From JAKVAV01 sp047633195 (GTDB taxonomy: Bacteria; Bacteroidota; Bacteroidia; Flavobacteriales_D; Cryomorphaceae), in the NCBI GenBank assembly GCA_047633195.1, contig JBLIEU010000003.1:62001-126000 (forward strand): a stretch of 64,000 bases of DNA, read 5' to 3'. The translations under genes and the position numbers were made by a program. A model generated the notes under the pieces. That model was not told the DNA's origin and searched no databases. It worked only from the letters and a program-made list of their open reading frames with translations. Below are positions 1 to 8,842 of the stretch, piece after piece. Each line of letters starts with the position of its first letter. Positions within the stretch are counted from its first letter, which is position 1.

Positions 1-210
1 TTCGAATCATAAATATAACGCTTTACAAAACTTTTAAGCTTGCTGTTGCAGTGTTAATTCGAGTTAAAGTCTTTGGACTTCGTTCTGTAACGTTCTTCGG
101 TTGTAAAAGTTCCTTTAATTTCTCTTGAAGTGCACACCTGAAACATTCACTACCATTCAGGCGTATACGCGTGAGATAGTTTCAGATTTAGAGAAAATTG
201 ACTTCTCCTT

Positions 211-1707
211 ATGAGCGTAGAAAAATGGTACACTTTTACCGATGAAGATTGGAAAATATTAGAGGGTCAGTTCAAATCTTCTTATTTGCCTGTGCTTCGT
301 TTTATAACCGAAAACAAGGGTTCCTTTTCAGAAGCTCGAGATGTCTACATCGAGGCATTTTACTACTATACACGATCTATAGAGCTCAAAGGAAAGTCCT
401 ATCAAGAGAAATCTTCAGGATTGATCTATTCATTCTCCCGCATTATTTGGCTAAAAAAACTGCAGAAGCGCAATGTTGATTTGAACTTTGTGCAGCATCG
501 CAGAGAATATTTCGACCTCGACCATGCGTTCCACGAGATTGATTTGATTAATGAACGTAGCGAGAAGGCCGCATCAAAACTGGCTCTCATCGGCGAGCCT
601 TGCAGAACAATGATGTTTGAGTTAATCGGCATGGGTAAGCCGTTCGAAGAAGTTGGGCCTAGATTGGGTTTTAGCGTAGAAGAAAGAGCTATAAGCCGAC
701 TATCAGGATGCTTGAGGAAATTGGTGGAACTAACCGAGAATAAAACCTTTGAGATAAAAGATGAAGATTTTGCGAAGTGCCTGAAGTACGTGATATCTCC
801 TGATAAAGTGGAGAAACCAAAAGGAGAGGAGATGGACGTTTGTCTCGCCATGACTTCCAGGGTAGTAGCAACCGTAAAAAATCACGTTAGCTCAAAAGAG
901 CGAACAACCGTCTTACGAGAGTATAGGGATCGCTTGCTTCCTGACGATGCAAGCAACCTGAAGAAAATGGAGGACAACCCAAAAAAGATTAAAATGAAAC
1001 CACTACAGCTTATTTCCTTTACAGCACTTATTGCAATTGTAGTCTCAGGACTCACCTCTTTCGGCCTCCATAGTTTTGCAAATAATCAAGATGTGATTGA
1101 TGTAGCTTCTAAAGTAGATACGATCAAGCAAGTTCCCGTTCTTGAATGGAGAGAAAAAAGTGCATTCATCATTAACGAAGATGGTTTTGCTCTAACCTCT
1201 GCCGAGCATTTGTCAGAGGGAGATAAAATTAGCGTCAGCAATGACCTCTCGCATACAAGTACTGCGGAGGTAATAGCAATTGACAAAAAAACTGGGCTTG
1301 CACTTCTTTTGGTTGATTCGGTTTTGCGCACGTCAGTCCCTTTTAAGTTTTCACAAACCGCCTCTGAAGTGGGTGACGAACTCATTTCTTTGGGCTATTC
1401 AGATGGTAAACTATTGTTTGGAGAAGCCACCACACAATTTTCTGATCTAGAGACTATGTGGGTAGGTGGAGATGCATTATATCCTGGAGCTCCTTTGTTT
1501 TCTGAGGACGGAGAATTGAAAGGTATCATCATTGAATCAAGTGATGGCAAGCTTTCTCAAGGAATCGAAGCACTGAACGATTTTCTGGGGTTCGCTGCAA
1601 CGTTTGATGTCAATTTACCATCGACGAACAAACTTTATTACGACAGCACAGCTCAAAGAGTGGAAAAATTGAAGCCGTGTATTTTGAGAATAAAATACCA
1701 AGCATGA
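211..1707 (+). CDS. Sigma-factor-like / transmembrane / degenerate trypsin-like fusion protein
   Basis: 498 aa, ATG start. Residues about 10-175 resemble the helical part of an ECF sigma factor: a region-2-like stretch around 45-95 and a region-4-like stretch around 120-175. A single hydrophobic segment follows at about 265-287. Residues about 315-460 look like a DegP/HtrA-type trypsin fold, with GFALTS near 325-330 and GAPLFSEDGELKGI near 426-439. The catalytic triad seems lost: the Asp position in the DxxxDLA-type motif reads Gly362, and the GNSGG serine position reads Pro425; His333 may be the triad His or be shifted by one. The predicted topology is a cytoplasmic sigma-like domain and an exported pseudo-protease or sensor domain. 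I infer a membrane-tethered regulator, but the sigma similarity is by eye only. It stands alone, with a good terminator after it. Confidence 0.55.
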   Translation: MSVEKWYTFTDEDWKILEGQFKSSYLPVLRFITENKGSFSEARDVYIEAFYYYTRSIELKGKSYQEKSSGLIYSFSRIIWLKKLQKRNVDLNFVQHRREYFDLDHAFHEIDLINERSEKAASKLALIGEPCRTMMFELIGMGKPFEEVGPRLGFSVEERAISRLSGCLRKLVELTENKTFEIKDEDFAKCLKYVISPDKVEKPKGEEMDVCLAMTSRVVATVKNHVSSKERTTVLREYRDRLLPDDASNLKKMEDNPKKIKMKPLQLISFTALIAIVVSGLTSFGLHSFANNQDVIDVASKVDTIKQVPVLEWREKSAFIINEDGFALTSAEHLSEGDKISVSNDLSHTSTAEVIAIDKKTGLALLLVDSVLRTSVPFKFSQTASEVGDELISLGYSDGKLLFGEATTQFSDLETMWVGGDALYPGAPLFSEDGELKGIIIESSDGKLSQGIEALNDFLGFAATFDVNLPSTNKLYYDSTAQRVEKLKPCILRIKYQA

Positions 1708-1780
1708 GCGGCAACTATTTGCCTCCTTGAACGTAGGGTTTATAATTGAACCTAAAGTTTTTAGGGGCTACGAATTAAAG

Positions 1781-1813
1781 AGCCTCCCTTGCTATGGGGA
1801 GGCTTTTGTTTTT
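1781..1813 (+). terminator. Rho-independent terminator
   Basis: AGCCTCCC (1781-1788) pairs with GGGAGGCT (1797-1804) around an 8-nt loop, followed by a T-rich tail to 1813. It ends transcription of the sigma-like fusion gene and lies just before the 3' end of convergent trxB. Confidence 0.85.
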
Positions 1814-1827
1814 AAGATTTTAGTGCC

Positions 1828-2772
1828 TTAATGAATACCTGCGTCAGCTAAATATCTTTCGGCGTCAAGGGCTGCCATACAGCCAGTTCCTGCAGCGGTG
1901 ACTGCTTGTCTGTATATTTTATCAGCGGCATCTCCTGATGCAAATACTCCTTTAACATTGGTCTTAGTAGATCCAGGCGTGACCTTGAGGTAGCCTGTTT
2001 CGTCCATGTCCAATTGTCCTTTGAAGATATCAGTATTTGGGTTGTGGCCAATGGCAACGAAGAATCCTGTGATCTTGATTTCCTTTGTTTCGCCGGTAAT
2101 TCTATTCTTGACACGAACGCCTTCTACACCTGTCTCTCCTAGAATCTCATCGGTTTCGGTGTTCCAAAGAATTTCAATGTTCTCCGTATTCATTACTCGA
2201 TGCTGCATTGCCTTGGAGGCGCGAAGCTCATCTCTTCTTACCAACATAGTCACTTTTTTGCAAAGCTTTGCCAAGTAACTAGCCTCTTCGGCAGCTGTAT
2301 CTCCACCACCTACGATTGCCACGTCTTGACCTTTGTAGAAGAAACCGTCACAAACGGCACAGGCACTTACTCCAAATCCGTTTAGTCTTTTCTCACTTTC
2401 AATACCCAGCCATTTGGCAGAAGCACCTGTAGAAATAATAATAGAGTCAGCCGAAATTTCTTTGTTGCCATCTATTGTTACTACATGCTTAGTGCCATTG
2501 AACTCGACCGCTGTGGCTAAGCCAAATCGCACATCCGTTCCAAACCTTATGGCTTGTTTTCTAAAGTCTTCCATCATCTCAGGACCTTGAGTTCCGTCAG
2601 GGTATCCCGGATAGTTCTCCACTTCAGTGGTGATCGTAAGTTGTCCTCCCGGTTGCAAGCCTTGGTACATTACGGGATTCATGTCAGCGCGTGCTGCGTA
2701 GATTGCTGCGGTATAGCCCGCAGGGCCTGATCCAATTATCAGGCATTTTACATGTTCAGTATCTTGACTCAT
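1828..2772 (-). CDS. trxB: Thioredoxin-disulfide reductase
   Basis: 314 aa, the usual length for low-molecular-weight bacterial thioredoxin reductase. It transfers electrons from NADPH through FAD and a redox disulfide to thioredoxin in the cytoplasm. The FAD-binding GSGPAG motif is at 14-19, the redox CAVC motif at 138-141, the NADPH-binding GGGDTA at 155-160, and the C-terminal FAD-contacting GDAAD lies in the last 40 residues. All key residues are present. Transcribed alone and convergent with the upstream gene. Confidence 0.97.
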   Translation of the reverse strand: MSQDTEHVKCLIIGSGPAGYTAAIYAARADMNPVMYQGLQPGGQLTITTEVENYPGYPDGTQGPEMMEDFRKQAIRFGTDVRFGLATAVEFNGTKHVVTIDGNKEISADSIIISTGASAKWLGIESEKRLNGFGVSACAVCDGFFYKGQDVAIVGGGDTAAEEASYLAKLCKKVTMLVRRDELRASKAMQHRVMNTENIEILWNTETDEILGETGVEGVRVKNRITGETKEIKITGFFVAIGHNPNTDIFKGQLDMDETGYLKVTPGSTKTNVKGVFASGDAADKIYRQAVTAAGTGCMAALDAERYLADAGIH

Positions 2773-2869
2773 TTGTCGAGTAGTTTTTTCAGGCTGCGAA
2801 TTTACGAACTATCCTTTCCATGTGAAGAATAATATATATCACCAAAGTTTATCTGGGTTGTGGAAAACC

Positions 2870-3820
2870 TTATGGAGTAGCAAAGATAGTATCATAAACA
2901 CAAGCGGAGCCAGACCAGATTCCTAGCCCACCTTCAATGTTTGTGATGACATTGTTCGGAGCGGCAAAAGGACTACCGTTTGTTCCCAACTGCTGTTCAA
3001 AAGTTCGATAGAATTGATAACTGGGTTCTGATATGGAGCAAAACTTGAAAACAAAACGATCTCCGAGTTCAAAGAATCCGTCTTCATCTCCAATGTCTAC
3101 GGGGCGAGATGAGTTGAATGGCTGCCCTCGCTGAAACCCTACTTCAATTGAAGTTCCGTTAAAAAATTCGTCTAGGAACGTCGATCCAATAGGCGCATAG
3201 TATACATCGTCGACTGGATTATCATTGTTATTTGGCCCAATCCTTTTCGTGAAAACCCGATAGGCATTGTTGAGAGTGTCAGGGTCAGCGAATCGAGTAA
3301 ATACGTAGCCATATTGCGGGCTATTTGCCCAAAGTCTGAAATAGGATGAATCAGGAGCAACTGGGTTGGGAATGTGAGTTCTTGCAGTAAGAACCTGATC
3401 GTCCACCTCCACGCGCAGGTCGTAAGAGGTGTCGAAGTCTCCTAGCATATCAAGTCCGATATAACCGCATAGAGGAAGGTCATCCAAATCTTCAGGTGGT
3501 ATTCCAACTAGTTCAGCAAATTCGGATAAGAGTTCTTCAGGAATATCGGCCGCGCATACCGCGGTAAGCTCAAGGTTATTTACAAAAACAGTAGCATCAG
3601 CGATATATGAGTTGGCGATGTCGGCAGGTGTTGTTGGTTCAAAAAAGCCCCTGGTCTTCGAGACAAGAACGATTGGAGGCCCTCCATTTTCGATGGAGCC
3701 TTCAATTACAATTTGTGGTTCCGTATCGGGAATATCAATAGCGATGTCTTTTTCGCAAGAAACCAATAGGAACCCCAATATCGCTATATGCCAAAACCTT
3801 TTCAAAATTGAAAATTCCAT
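2870..3820 (-). CDS. DUF4249 family lipoprotein
   Basis: 316 aa. The N-terminus carries a lipoprotein signal ending in LLVSC with Cys22 as the lipidated residue. The body matches the DUF4249 pattern: an N-terminal stretch containing IVIEGSIENGGPPIVL, then a beta-rich region. DUF4249 genes commonly follow a TonB-dependent receptor, as here: its ATG overlaps the end of the upstream receptor gene by 19 bp, so the two are probably translated together. It is likely a surface-exposed or outer-membrane accessory to the receptor. Substrate unknown. The C-terminus contains two cysteines (CSISE and ACVYD) that may form a disulfide. Confidence 0.85.
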   Translation of the reverse strand: MEFSILKRFWHIAILGFLLVSCEKDIAIDIPDTEPQIVIEGSIENGGPPIVLVSKTRGFFEPTTPADIANSYIADATVFVNNLELTAVCAADIPEELLSEFAELVGIPPEDLDDLPLCGYIGLDMLGDFDTSYDLRVEVDDQVLTARTHIPNPVAPDSSYFRLWANSPQYGYVFTRFADPDTLNNAYRVFTKRIGPNNNDNPVDDVYYAPIGSTFLDEFFNGTSIEVGFQRGQPFNSSRPVDIGDEDGFFELGDRFVFKFCSISEPSYQFYRTFEQQLGTNGSPFAAPNNVITNIEGGLGIWSGSACVYDTIFATP

Positions 3821-6198
3821 GTGACAGCAGGTAGGATGGGGAAAAGGGAGACTTGTTTTGCCTGAACTTGAAAGGTGCCATTGGCGGCTTCCCCTTGATT
3901 ATCAAAATAGTAGAAATAAGGGTTCAAACGGTTGTAAACATTGTAGATCGAAAATACCCATTGCGATTGAATACGCTTTCGTTTTTCAATTATTTCTCCC
4001 GTCACTTTGTCGGTGATTGTCTTGGTTTGACTTGTTGAATATGTCGCCGAAAGATCCATCCGATGGTAGTCTCTCATTCTAAAACTGTTTCGGTCAGAGT
4101 AGTTGTATACAAGTGTATTTTCAATGAAGTAACCACTTACGGGTAGCGTAATAGCTCGGCCAGTACCGAACACAAAAGTGCCTGAAACAGTCCATTTATC
4201 AGTAAGCCGATGAGCCGCCACCACAGAAATATCGTGAGTGCGATCAAAAGTAGCAGGAAACCACTGCCCTCTGTTTATGGCATCAAATTGCCGCTCGGTG
4301 CGCGATAAAGTATACCCAATCCAACCTGTTGTTTTACCGAAGTTTTTCTTGACGAAAAACTCAATTCCGTAAGATTCTCCTCTACCAAAGGTCAGCAAAT
4401 TGTCCTCGTTATTGTCCACTCCGTCACTGGGTTGAGTATTCTCTTTGTACTCAACGAGGTTTTCCATTTCCTTGTAATAGGCTTCCACCGAAGCCTCAAT
4501 GTTACCACCGTCAAAAAGTCGGAAATAACCAACAGCATATTGCCTTCCAAGTTGGGGTTGAACGAGCTCCGTGCTTGGCAACCAAACGTCGGTAGGCAGC
4601 GCGAGAGGAGAGAGGTTTGCCAAGTGAATGTACTGGTAGTTTTGAGTGAATGAAGCTTTTATAGATGCCTTCTCTGAAAGGCGGTAGCTCGTGCTAAATC
4701 TTGGCTCCCAACCAATATAGTCTGCGATGGTCTCTCCAGAGCCATAGCTAATGGTGTCTTGTTTGGAGCCATTTTCATCAAGGAGATATCTCGTGAATGG
4801 ACCCGTGTGGGCAAATGCAGAAATGCGCAGTCCCGCTTCAACTTTCCAAACATCCGTTAGGTCAAACTCGTCCGAGATATATAGCGCTCCCTCATGACTG
4901 TAAAACTGCTGTTGCTCCCCTAAGTCAAAAATAGTTTCACCCTGTTCTGCCGACGAATTGTTGGGGCTGATATCGTGAAAGACATATGAGAATCCTGTTT
5001 TGATATGGTGGTTTCCAAGTTTGAATGAAAGTTGGGGCTTCAATCGATAGTCTGTTATTTGACTATTTACCTGGAGTAAAAACTCGTCTTGACTTCCCGT
5101 AAAACCAAAATTGTATTTGGTGAATGAACCGTTTACTTTGAGTAGAACATCATCGTTGAATATCTTTTGATATCCAGCTGATACAATTCGATTTCCCCAA
5201 GTCACATTGGTTTTAAATTCAGTTTGTGGACTGTTAAAGTCGAAAGCATCATCCCCAAAATATCCACTGAGAAAAACGGAGCTTCCCTTTCCTAAATCCC
5301 AGTCAAGTCTTCCGTTCAGGTCGTAAAATAAATATTGGCTTCCGCCAAAATCGGATTCGTCATTGACGAATGGAGTGATCAAGGCATCGATATAAGTTCT
5401 TCGTCCTGAAACAATGAAGGAGGCTTTATTCTTTATCAATGGCCCTTCTAGAGTGAGGCGGCTTGAAATGACTCCGAGTCCGCCTCTCCCTTGAAATTTT
5501 TTAGTACTTCCTTTCCTTTGCGATATGTTGATTACCGATGCCAATCTCTCCCCATATTCGGCGGGCATTCCTCCTTTATAAAGCTCTACTCCTTCGATAG
5601 CGTCCGAATTAAAAACGGAAAAAAAACCAAGTAAATGAGAGGCGTTGTAGACCACAGCATCATCGAAGAGGATGAGGTTCTGGTCAGGACCTCCACCTCT
5701 TACATAAAATCCTGAACTACCTTCTCCTGCCGCCTGAACTCCAGGGAGCAATTGAATCGTTTTGAGCAAATCTACTTCACCCAAAAAGGCAGGCAAGAGC
5801 TTGATGGTTTCCATATCGAGTCGAGTTTGGCCCATTGCCGTTCCCGAGGTGTAATCAGAAATATAAGCCTTGATCTCGACCTGTTGCAGAGTGACGTTGC
5901 TTAAGCCAATATCTAATGCCTTGCTTTCACCTTCTTCCAATGACACTGTTAAAATGGTAGGATTGTAGCCTGCGTAAGAGAAGCGTACCTCGTAGGTGCC
6001 AGGCTTTAGTGAAATATCAAACTGTCCTTCGAGGTCGGCGGCTATGCCTTTGTTGGCACTCGGAATGTAAACGGTAGCACCAGGCAGTGAAACGCCCGAA
6101 AGGCTATCGCTAACCAAGCCGTAAATCGACGCAGATTCCTGGGCTTTCAAGCCGAGGAGAACAATAGAAAATGCGAATAAAAGTGCGATCGGTCTCAA
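3802..6198 (-). CDS. TonB-dependent receptor with N-terminal carboxypeptidase-regulatory-like domain
   Basis: 798 aa outer-membrane receptor. A signal peptide (about 1-20, ending LKAQ) precedes a CarboxypepD_reg-like beta-sandwich (about 22-105, with SGVSLPGATVYI), a plug domain (about 115-235, with GFYVRGGGPDQNLILFDD), and a beta-barrel ending in an aromatic residue (WNFQF). The start is TTG at 6198: the signal peptide needs nearly all of this N-terminus, an in-frame stop lies just upstream, and no ATG is available. The following DUF4249 gene overlaps it. The pair suggests uptake of an unidentified substrate. It is not a classic SusC, since it is shorter and no SusD follows. Confidence 0.93.
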   Translation of the reverse strand: MRPIALLFAFSIVLLGLKAQESASIYGLVSDSLSGVSLPGATVYIPSANKGIAADLEGQFDISLKPGTYEVRFSYAGYNPTILTVSLEEGESKALDIGLSNVTLQQVEIKAYISDYTSGTAMGQTRLDMETIKLLPAFLGEVDLLKTIQLLPGVQAAGEGSSGFYVRGGGPDQNLILFDDAVVYNASHLLGFFSVFNSDAIEGVELYKGGMPAEYGERLASVINISQRKGSTKKFQGRGGLGVISSRLTLEGPLIKNKASFIVSGRRTYIDALITPFVNDESDFGGSQYLFYDLNGRLDWDLGKGSSVFLSGYFGDDAFDFNSPQTEFKTNVTWGNRIVSAGYQKIFNDDVLLKVNGSFTKYNFGFTGSQDEFLLQVNSQITDYRLKPQLSFKLGNHHIKTGFSYVFHDISPNNSSAEQGETIFDLGEQQQFYSHEGALYISDEFDLTDVWKVEAGLRISAFAHTGPFTRYLLDENGSKQDTISYGSGETIADYIGWEPRFSTSYRLSEKASIKASFTQNYQYIHLANLSPLALPTDVWLPSTELVQPQLGRQYAVGYFRLFDGGNIEASVEAYYKEMENLVEYKENTQPSDGVDNNEDNLLTFGRGESYGIEFFVKKNFGKTTGWIGYTLSRTERQFDAINRGQWFPATFDRTHDISVVAAHRLTDKWTVSGTFVFGTGRAITLPVSGYFIENTLVYNYSDRNSFRMRDYHRMDLSATYSTSQTKTITDKVTGEIIEKRKRIQSQWVFSIYNVYNRLNPYFYYFDNQGEAANGTFQVQAKQVSLFPILPAVTWNFQF

Positions 6199-6615
6199 GT
6201 AGCCAAATAACTGCTAAGATCGCGAAAAGTTGTCTGCGATCCTGATTCTTCAGCAAGAGCCTTGTATGATAATTGCGTATCCTGGTCTGAAAATCGCCTT
6301 TTGCTACATCTGGTAATAGGCTTTGAAACGCACCGATGGGTATGCCCCTTTCGGCTTGCTGAAGAATGGTTTTGCATGATCGCGGTTCGTCACTGCGCTC
6401 AATGGCACCAGCTGAAAATATTTCGAAGCAATCTTGGGTATTTGTGTTTTGACTCAAATTTTCTCGAGAAGGATTCACCTTCGCCTCCTTCGTCGGCTCG
6501 GTGATCCTCGACGGATGGAACGATAAGCTTTTGAAATCCTGCTCAGCTCCTGCGTCGCTGCGCTGATTTTTGCATTCTGAAAATACTTCGAAGCAAGCTT
6601 CGGTATTTTCAGAAT
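6199..6615. repeat. Intergenic region with imperfect direct and inverted repeats
   Basis: Non-coding stretch between the receptor start and tRNA-Pro. A roughly 33-nt element occurs twice in direct orientation, at 6412-6443 and 6577-6609; both share CTGAAAATA, then TTCGAAGCAA, then a GGTATTT end. CTTCAGCAAG near 6250 recurs inverted as CTTGCTGAAG near 6355. An open frame of 169 codons on the minus strand spans this region, but its two similar peptide stretches simply reflect the DNA repeats, so I do not call a gene. Confidence 0.6.
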
Positions 6616-6623
6616 GCAAAAAT
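6566..6623. repeat. Large near-perfect inverted repeat
   Basis: A 21-bp arm beginning ATTTTTGCATTCTG at 6566 is repeated inverted, ending at 6623. Inside it, CGAAGC and GCTTCG extend the stem to about 27 bp with a 2-nt TT bulge and an AA loop. It directly follows, in minus-strand sense, the terminator of tRNA-Pro. It contains the second copy of the local direct repeat. Its function is unknown. Confidence 0.75.
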
Positions 6624-6648
6624 CCCCGCTCTACTCGAGCGGGGATTT
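6616..6648 (-). terminator. Terminator of tRNA-Pro
   Basis: AAATCCCCGCTC (6620-6631) pairs with GAGCGGGGATTT (6637-6648). Read on the minus strand, the stem is followed by a short T run. It lies 11 nt after the tRNA 3' end. Confidence 0.8.
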
Positions 6649-6658
6649 CAAAAGTTTG

Positions 6659-6733
6659 TCGGGGTGAGAGGATTCGAACCTCCGATCTCTGGTCCCCCAG
6701 ACCAGCACTTTAACCAGACTAAGCTACACCCCG
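6659..6733 (-). tRNA. tRNA-Pro (anticodon GGG)
   Basis: Cloverleaf readable on the minus strand: acceptor arms CGGGGTG and CACCCCG, anticodon stem CTGGT/ACCAG with the 7-nt loop CTGGGGG giving anticodon GGG, and a T arm with GTTCGAATCC. The discriminator base is A at 6659. CCA is not encoded. Confidence 0.95.
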
Positions 6734-6758
6734 TAACTTGGCTACCCTCTCGGGAACG

Positions 6759-6766
6759 CGAAAATA
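6759..6766 (-). promoter_or_regulatory. Possible -7 box of the tRNA-Pro promoter
   Basis: TATTTTCG on the minus strand, 26 nt upstream of the tRNA, resembles the Bacteroidota -7 consensus TAnnTTTG with one change. No convincing -33 element at the expected spacing. Confidence 0.35.
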
Positions 6767-6802
6767 ATCTTTTGGATTTAATATTTTCGAGCTTGTCCAA
6801 TT

Positions 6803-7222
6803 TTATGTGTGAACTTGATTTTTGACTCTGCTCTTGAATAAGTGAAGCAGCTGTTGTCCAGAGACAGGCTTGGAAATGCCTCCAAGTACTAAGGCTTCAT
6901 CTCTATAAAGGCTGGGGTTGGCTTCATGGTTCTTTTCCCTGATCAATATAAACTTGCTCTTGTATTGATCAGTAAATGCCACTTTGAAAATATCAATGAA
7001 TTCAGTCACATTGATATCCAAATTACTTAGATTGTAAATGATGAAATCGGGAAAAGGATAACGGCAAATTTGCTGCTTGTGCAAGTAAGCAAGAGCTTTG
7101 GACGCAGAGGTAGTGCAAACAACATTTCCAGCTAGCTGGAATTTTCTTAATTCATGAGATAATGTCGCATTGGAATAAGAATCTCGGTCAGCAATTAAGA
7201 CCATCGGTAGAGAGTTGAACAT
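6803..7222 (-). CDS. Response-regulator receiver-like protein lacking the phosphoacceptor Asp
   Basis: 139 aa from ATG at 7222; an upstream TTG at 7321 would add 33 residues that do not look like part of a receiver. The fold follows a CheY-like pattern: MVLIADRD at the first strand (acidic Asp12, Asp14), FIIYNLSNLD at the third strand, FILIRE at the fourth, and ISKP with Lys118 at the fifth. The phosphoacceptor Asp is replaced by Asn64. It is therefore probably a phosphorylation-independent pseudo-receiver. No output domain and no kinase gene nearby. Partner unknown. Confidence 0.7.
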   Translation of the reverse strand: MFNSLPMVLIADRDSYSNATLSHELRKFQLAGNVVCTTSASKALAYLHKQQICRYPFPDFIIYNLSNLDINVTEFIDIFKVAFTDQYKSKFILIREKNHEANPSLYRDEALVLGGISKPVSGQQLLHLFKSRVKNQVHT

Positions 7223-7511
7223 GATTGTAATAGTTTGAACGTGAATAATCAGGCACGGCTTTCGCCGGGTAGCATCTCCGAACTCAAAGTTTATGTATCC
7301 AACTTCACGGGAGTTTTTCAACTCATCTAATTTAGGAATTTATTTTATCAAACCATTGCTTTAACTCTGATAATCAAGGGCTAGTTTTTGGTTATCGAGA
7401 ATTTAACGGTCTCAGTTCTTTGATCGATAGTGTCCGCTGAGTCTAAGTGTCAAAAATCCATCTGAATCGAAAAAAAAATAGCTTACCAACTGTAAACCAT
7501 CAATCCAACCA

Positions 7512-8119
7512 ATTGCGATAAATTCTCTCATCCTCCTCGTATCCCTGTTTTTTGTTTTGACTATTTGCGCTCAATCCTTCTCTCCTCTTCAATTTCTAAA
7601 TTCCACTCTCATTGAGTTGAAAGGAGCGGTGCTTATTGATGTCGATGGAAATGGCGGTCTCGATGCCCTAGCAGGCGGTGTTGGCTTCAACGATTCTGGC
7701 ATTGAAACTTGGATCAACGAGAACGGTGATTTCGAGCTTAGATCAGGGAATATCCCTTTTAGTCAATTTGGCGCGGGCACATTCGCGGTAGGTGACGTTG
7801 ATATGGATCTTGCTTACACAGGATCTTTGGGTAATTCAATTTCGATTATTTACATGGAAGATGGAGATTCTTCTAAGTCCAGTCACAGATGGTTGTATTT
7901 CCCAGCCCTGCTGATGATCAATTAAGGATAGGATTTTATAATAATGAGAACCCATCGGGAAAACCATATTGCATTATCGATCTTTCTGGGCGCACTTTGC
8001 GAGAAGGTATTTACACCAATCAGATCAATTTAGAAGGTCTGGAATCAGGCTATTACCTCTTAGAGGTAAATGGCAGAGTTCTAAATTCTTTAAGAAATAG
8101 CTCTACAATTATCCATTGA
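7512..8119 (+). pseudogene. Decayed T9SS-secreted FG-GAP-like protein
   Basis: The frame from about 7512 encodes a good signal peptide core (LILLVSLFFVLTICAQS) followed by an FG-GAP/VCBS-like start (LIDVDGNGGLDALAGG and AVGDVDMDLAYTGS), ending at 7925. No ATG or GTG precedes the signal peptide; ATT or ATA stands where a start would be. From about 7889, another frame encodes a type A sorting domain (VFPSPADDQLRI, then IIDLSGRTLREG and GYYLLEVNG) ending at 8119. The two parts are in different frames and the middle of a normal FG-GAP protein is missing. I read this as an internal deletion with frameshift in a gene once exported by T9SS. Confidence 0.75.
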
Positions 8120-8164
8120 TGAATAGGAATGCTTAGCATTACTCTTACTTAATAAAGTTTGCAT

Positions 8165-8644
8165 ATGCCGTCTTCCACCCACCAAGAATTAATCAACGAA
8201 TTCTACCAATCCTTTTCGCGCCTAGACGCCGAAGGCATGGCTTCTTGTTACCATAAAGATGTGGTATTCCAAGATCCCGCTTTTGGCATCCTCAAAGGTG
8301 CTAGTGTAGGCAATATGTGGCGCATGCTATGCCAAAGCCAGAAAGGAAAAGATTTTACCGTAGAATTCTCGAATGTCAAAGCGAATGATCAAAGTGGCTC
8401 GGCGCATTGGGAAGCCAAGTATACTTTTTCCAAAACTGGAAGGATAGTGCACAATAGCATTGATGCAACTTTCGAATTCTCTGATTGGAAAATCATCAAA
8501 CACACCGATCAATTCGATTTGAAAAAATGGGCCAAACAAGCCATGGGCTTGAAAGGAGCCTTATTGGGTGGAACAGGTTTTTTCAAGAAAAAGCTCCACG
8601 AACAAACCAACGGGATGTTGGCGAAGTTTGAGAAGAAGCTCTAG
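8165..8644 (+). CDS. NTF2-like (SnoaL-fold) protein
   Basis: 159 aa from ATG at 8165; a TTG two codons earlier is less likely. The pattern HQELINEFYQSFSRLDAEGM, CYHKDVVFQDPAFGIL, then HWEAKYTF and IDATFEFSDWKIIKHTDQFD is typical of nuclear transport factor 2-like/SnoaL-like proteins, a small alpha-beta barrel used by many unrelated enzymes and binding proteins. No signal peptide, so cytoplasmic. The last 30 residues (GLKGALLGGTGFFKKK) are an extension seen in related Bacteroidota proteins. Ligand or reaction cannot be inferred. Stands alone. Confidence 0.85.
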   Translation: MPSSTHQELINEFYQSFSRLDAEGMASCYHKDVVFQDPAFGILKGASVGNMWRMLCQSQKGKDFTVEFSNVKANDQSGSAHWEAKYTFSKTGRIVHNSIDATFEFSDWKIIKHTDQFDLKKWAKQAMGLKGALLGGTGFFKKKLHEQTNGMLAKFEKKL

Positions 8645-8750
8645 CTAAATAAGGATTTCTCAACTTAACCCAACTTCTAAAATCAACATTCCTTGTTCGA
8701 TATTCGACATTTCGTTTCTTACCCTTGCACTGCCTCCGCACGCCCCTGAA

Positions 8751-8764
8751 TCCCCTGAAGGGGA
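8751..8764. other. Small GC-rich hairpin between convergent genes
   Basis: TCCCC-TGAA-GGGGA lies in the 198-bp gap between the NTF2-like gene and the 3' end of the delta-60 protein gene. No T run follows on either strand, so termination is uncertain. Nothing else is seen in this gap. Confidence 0.35.
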
Positions 8765-8842
8765 AGCCTCCCGCAAGAAACCACGGCAAGCGGACATCCG
8801 ATCATCTGAACGTTGACAACTGAAAAATTGCTTCCTAAAAAC

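Noticed and set aside
6110..6619. 169-codon frame on the minus strand
   Set aside because: Lies over the receptor start and the intergenic repeats; its internal peptide repeats mirror DNA repeats and there is no family resemblance.
6803..7321. Longer version of the receiver protein from TTG 7321
   Set aside because: The added 33 residues do not fit the receiver fold; ATG 7222 begins directly before the first strand.
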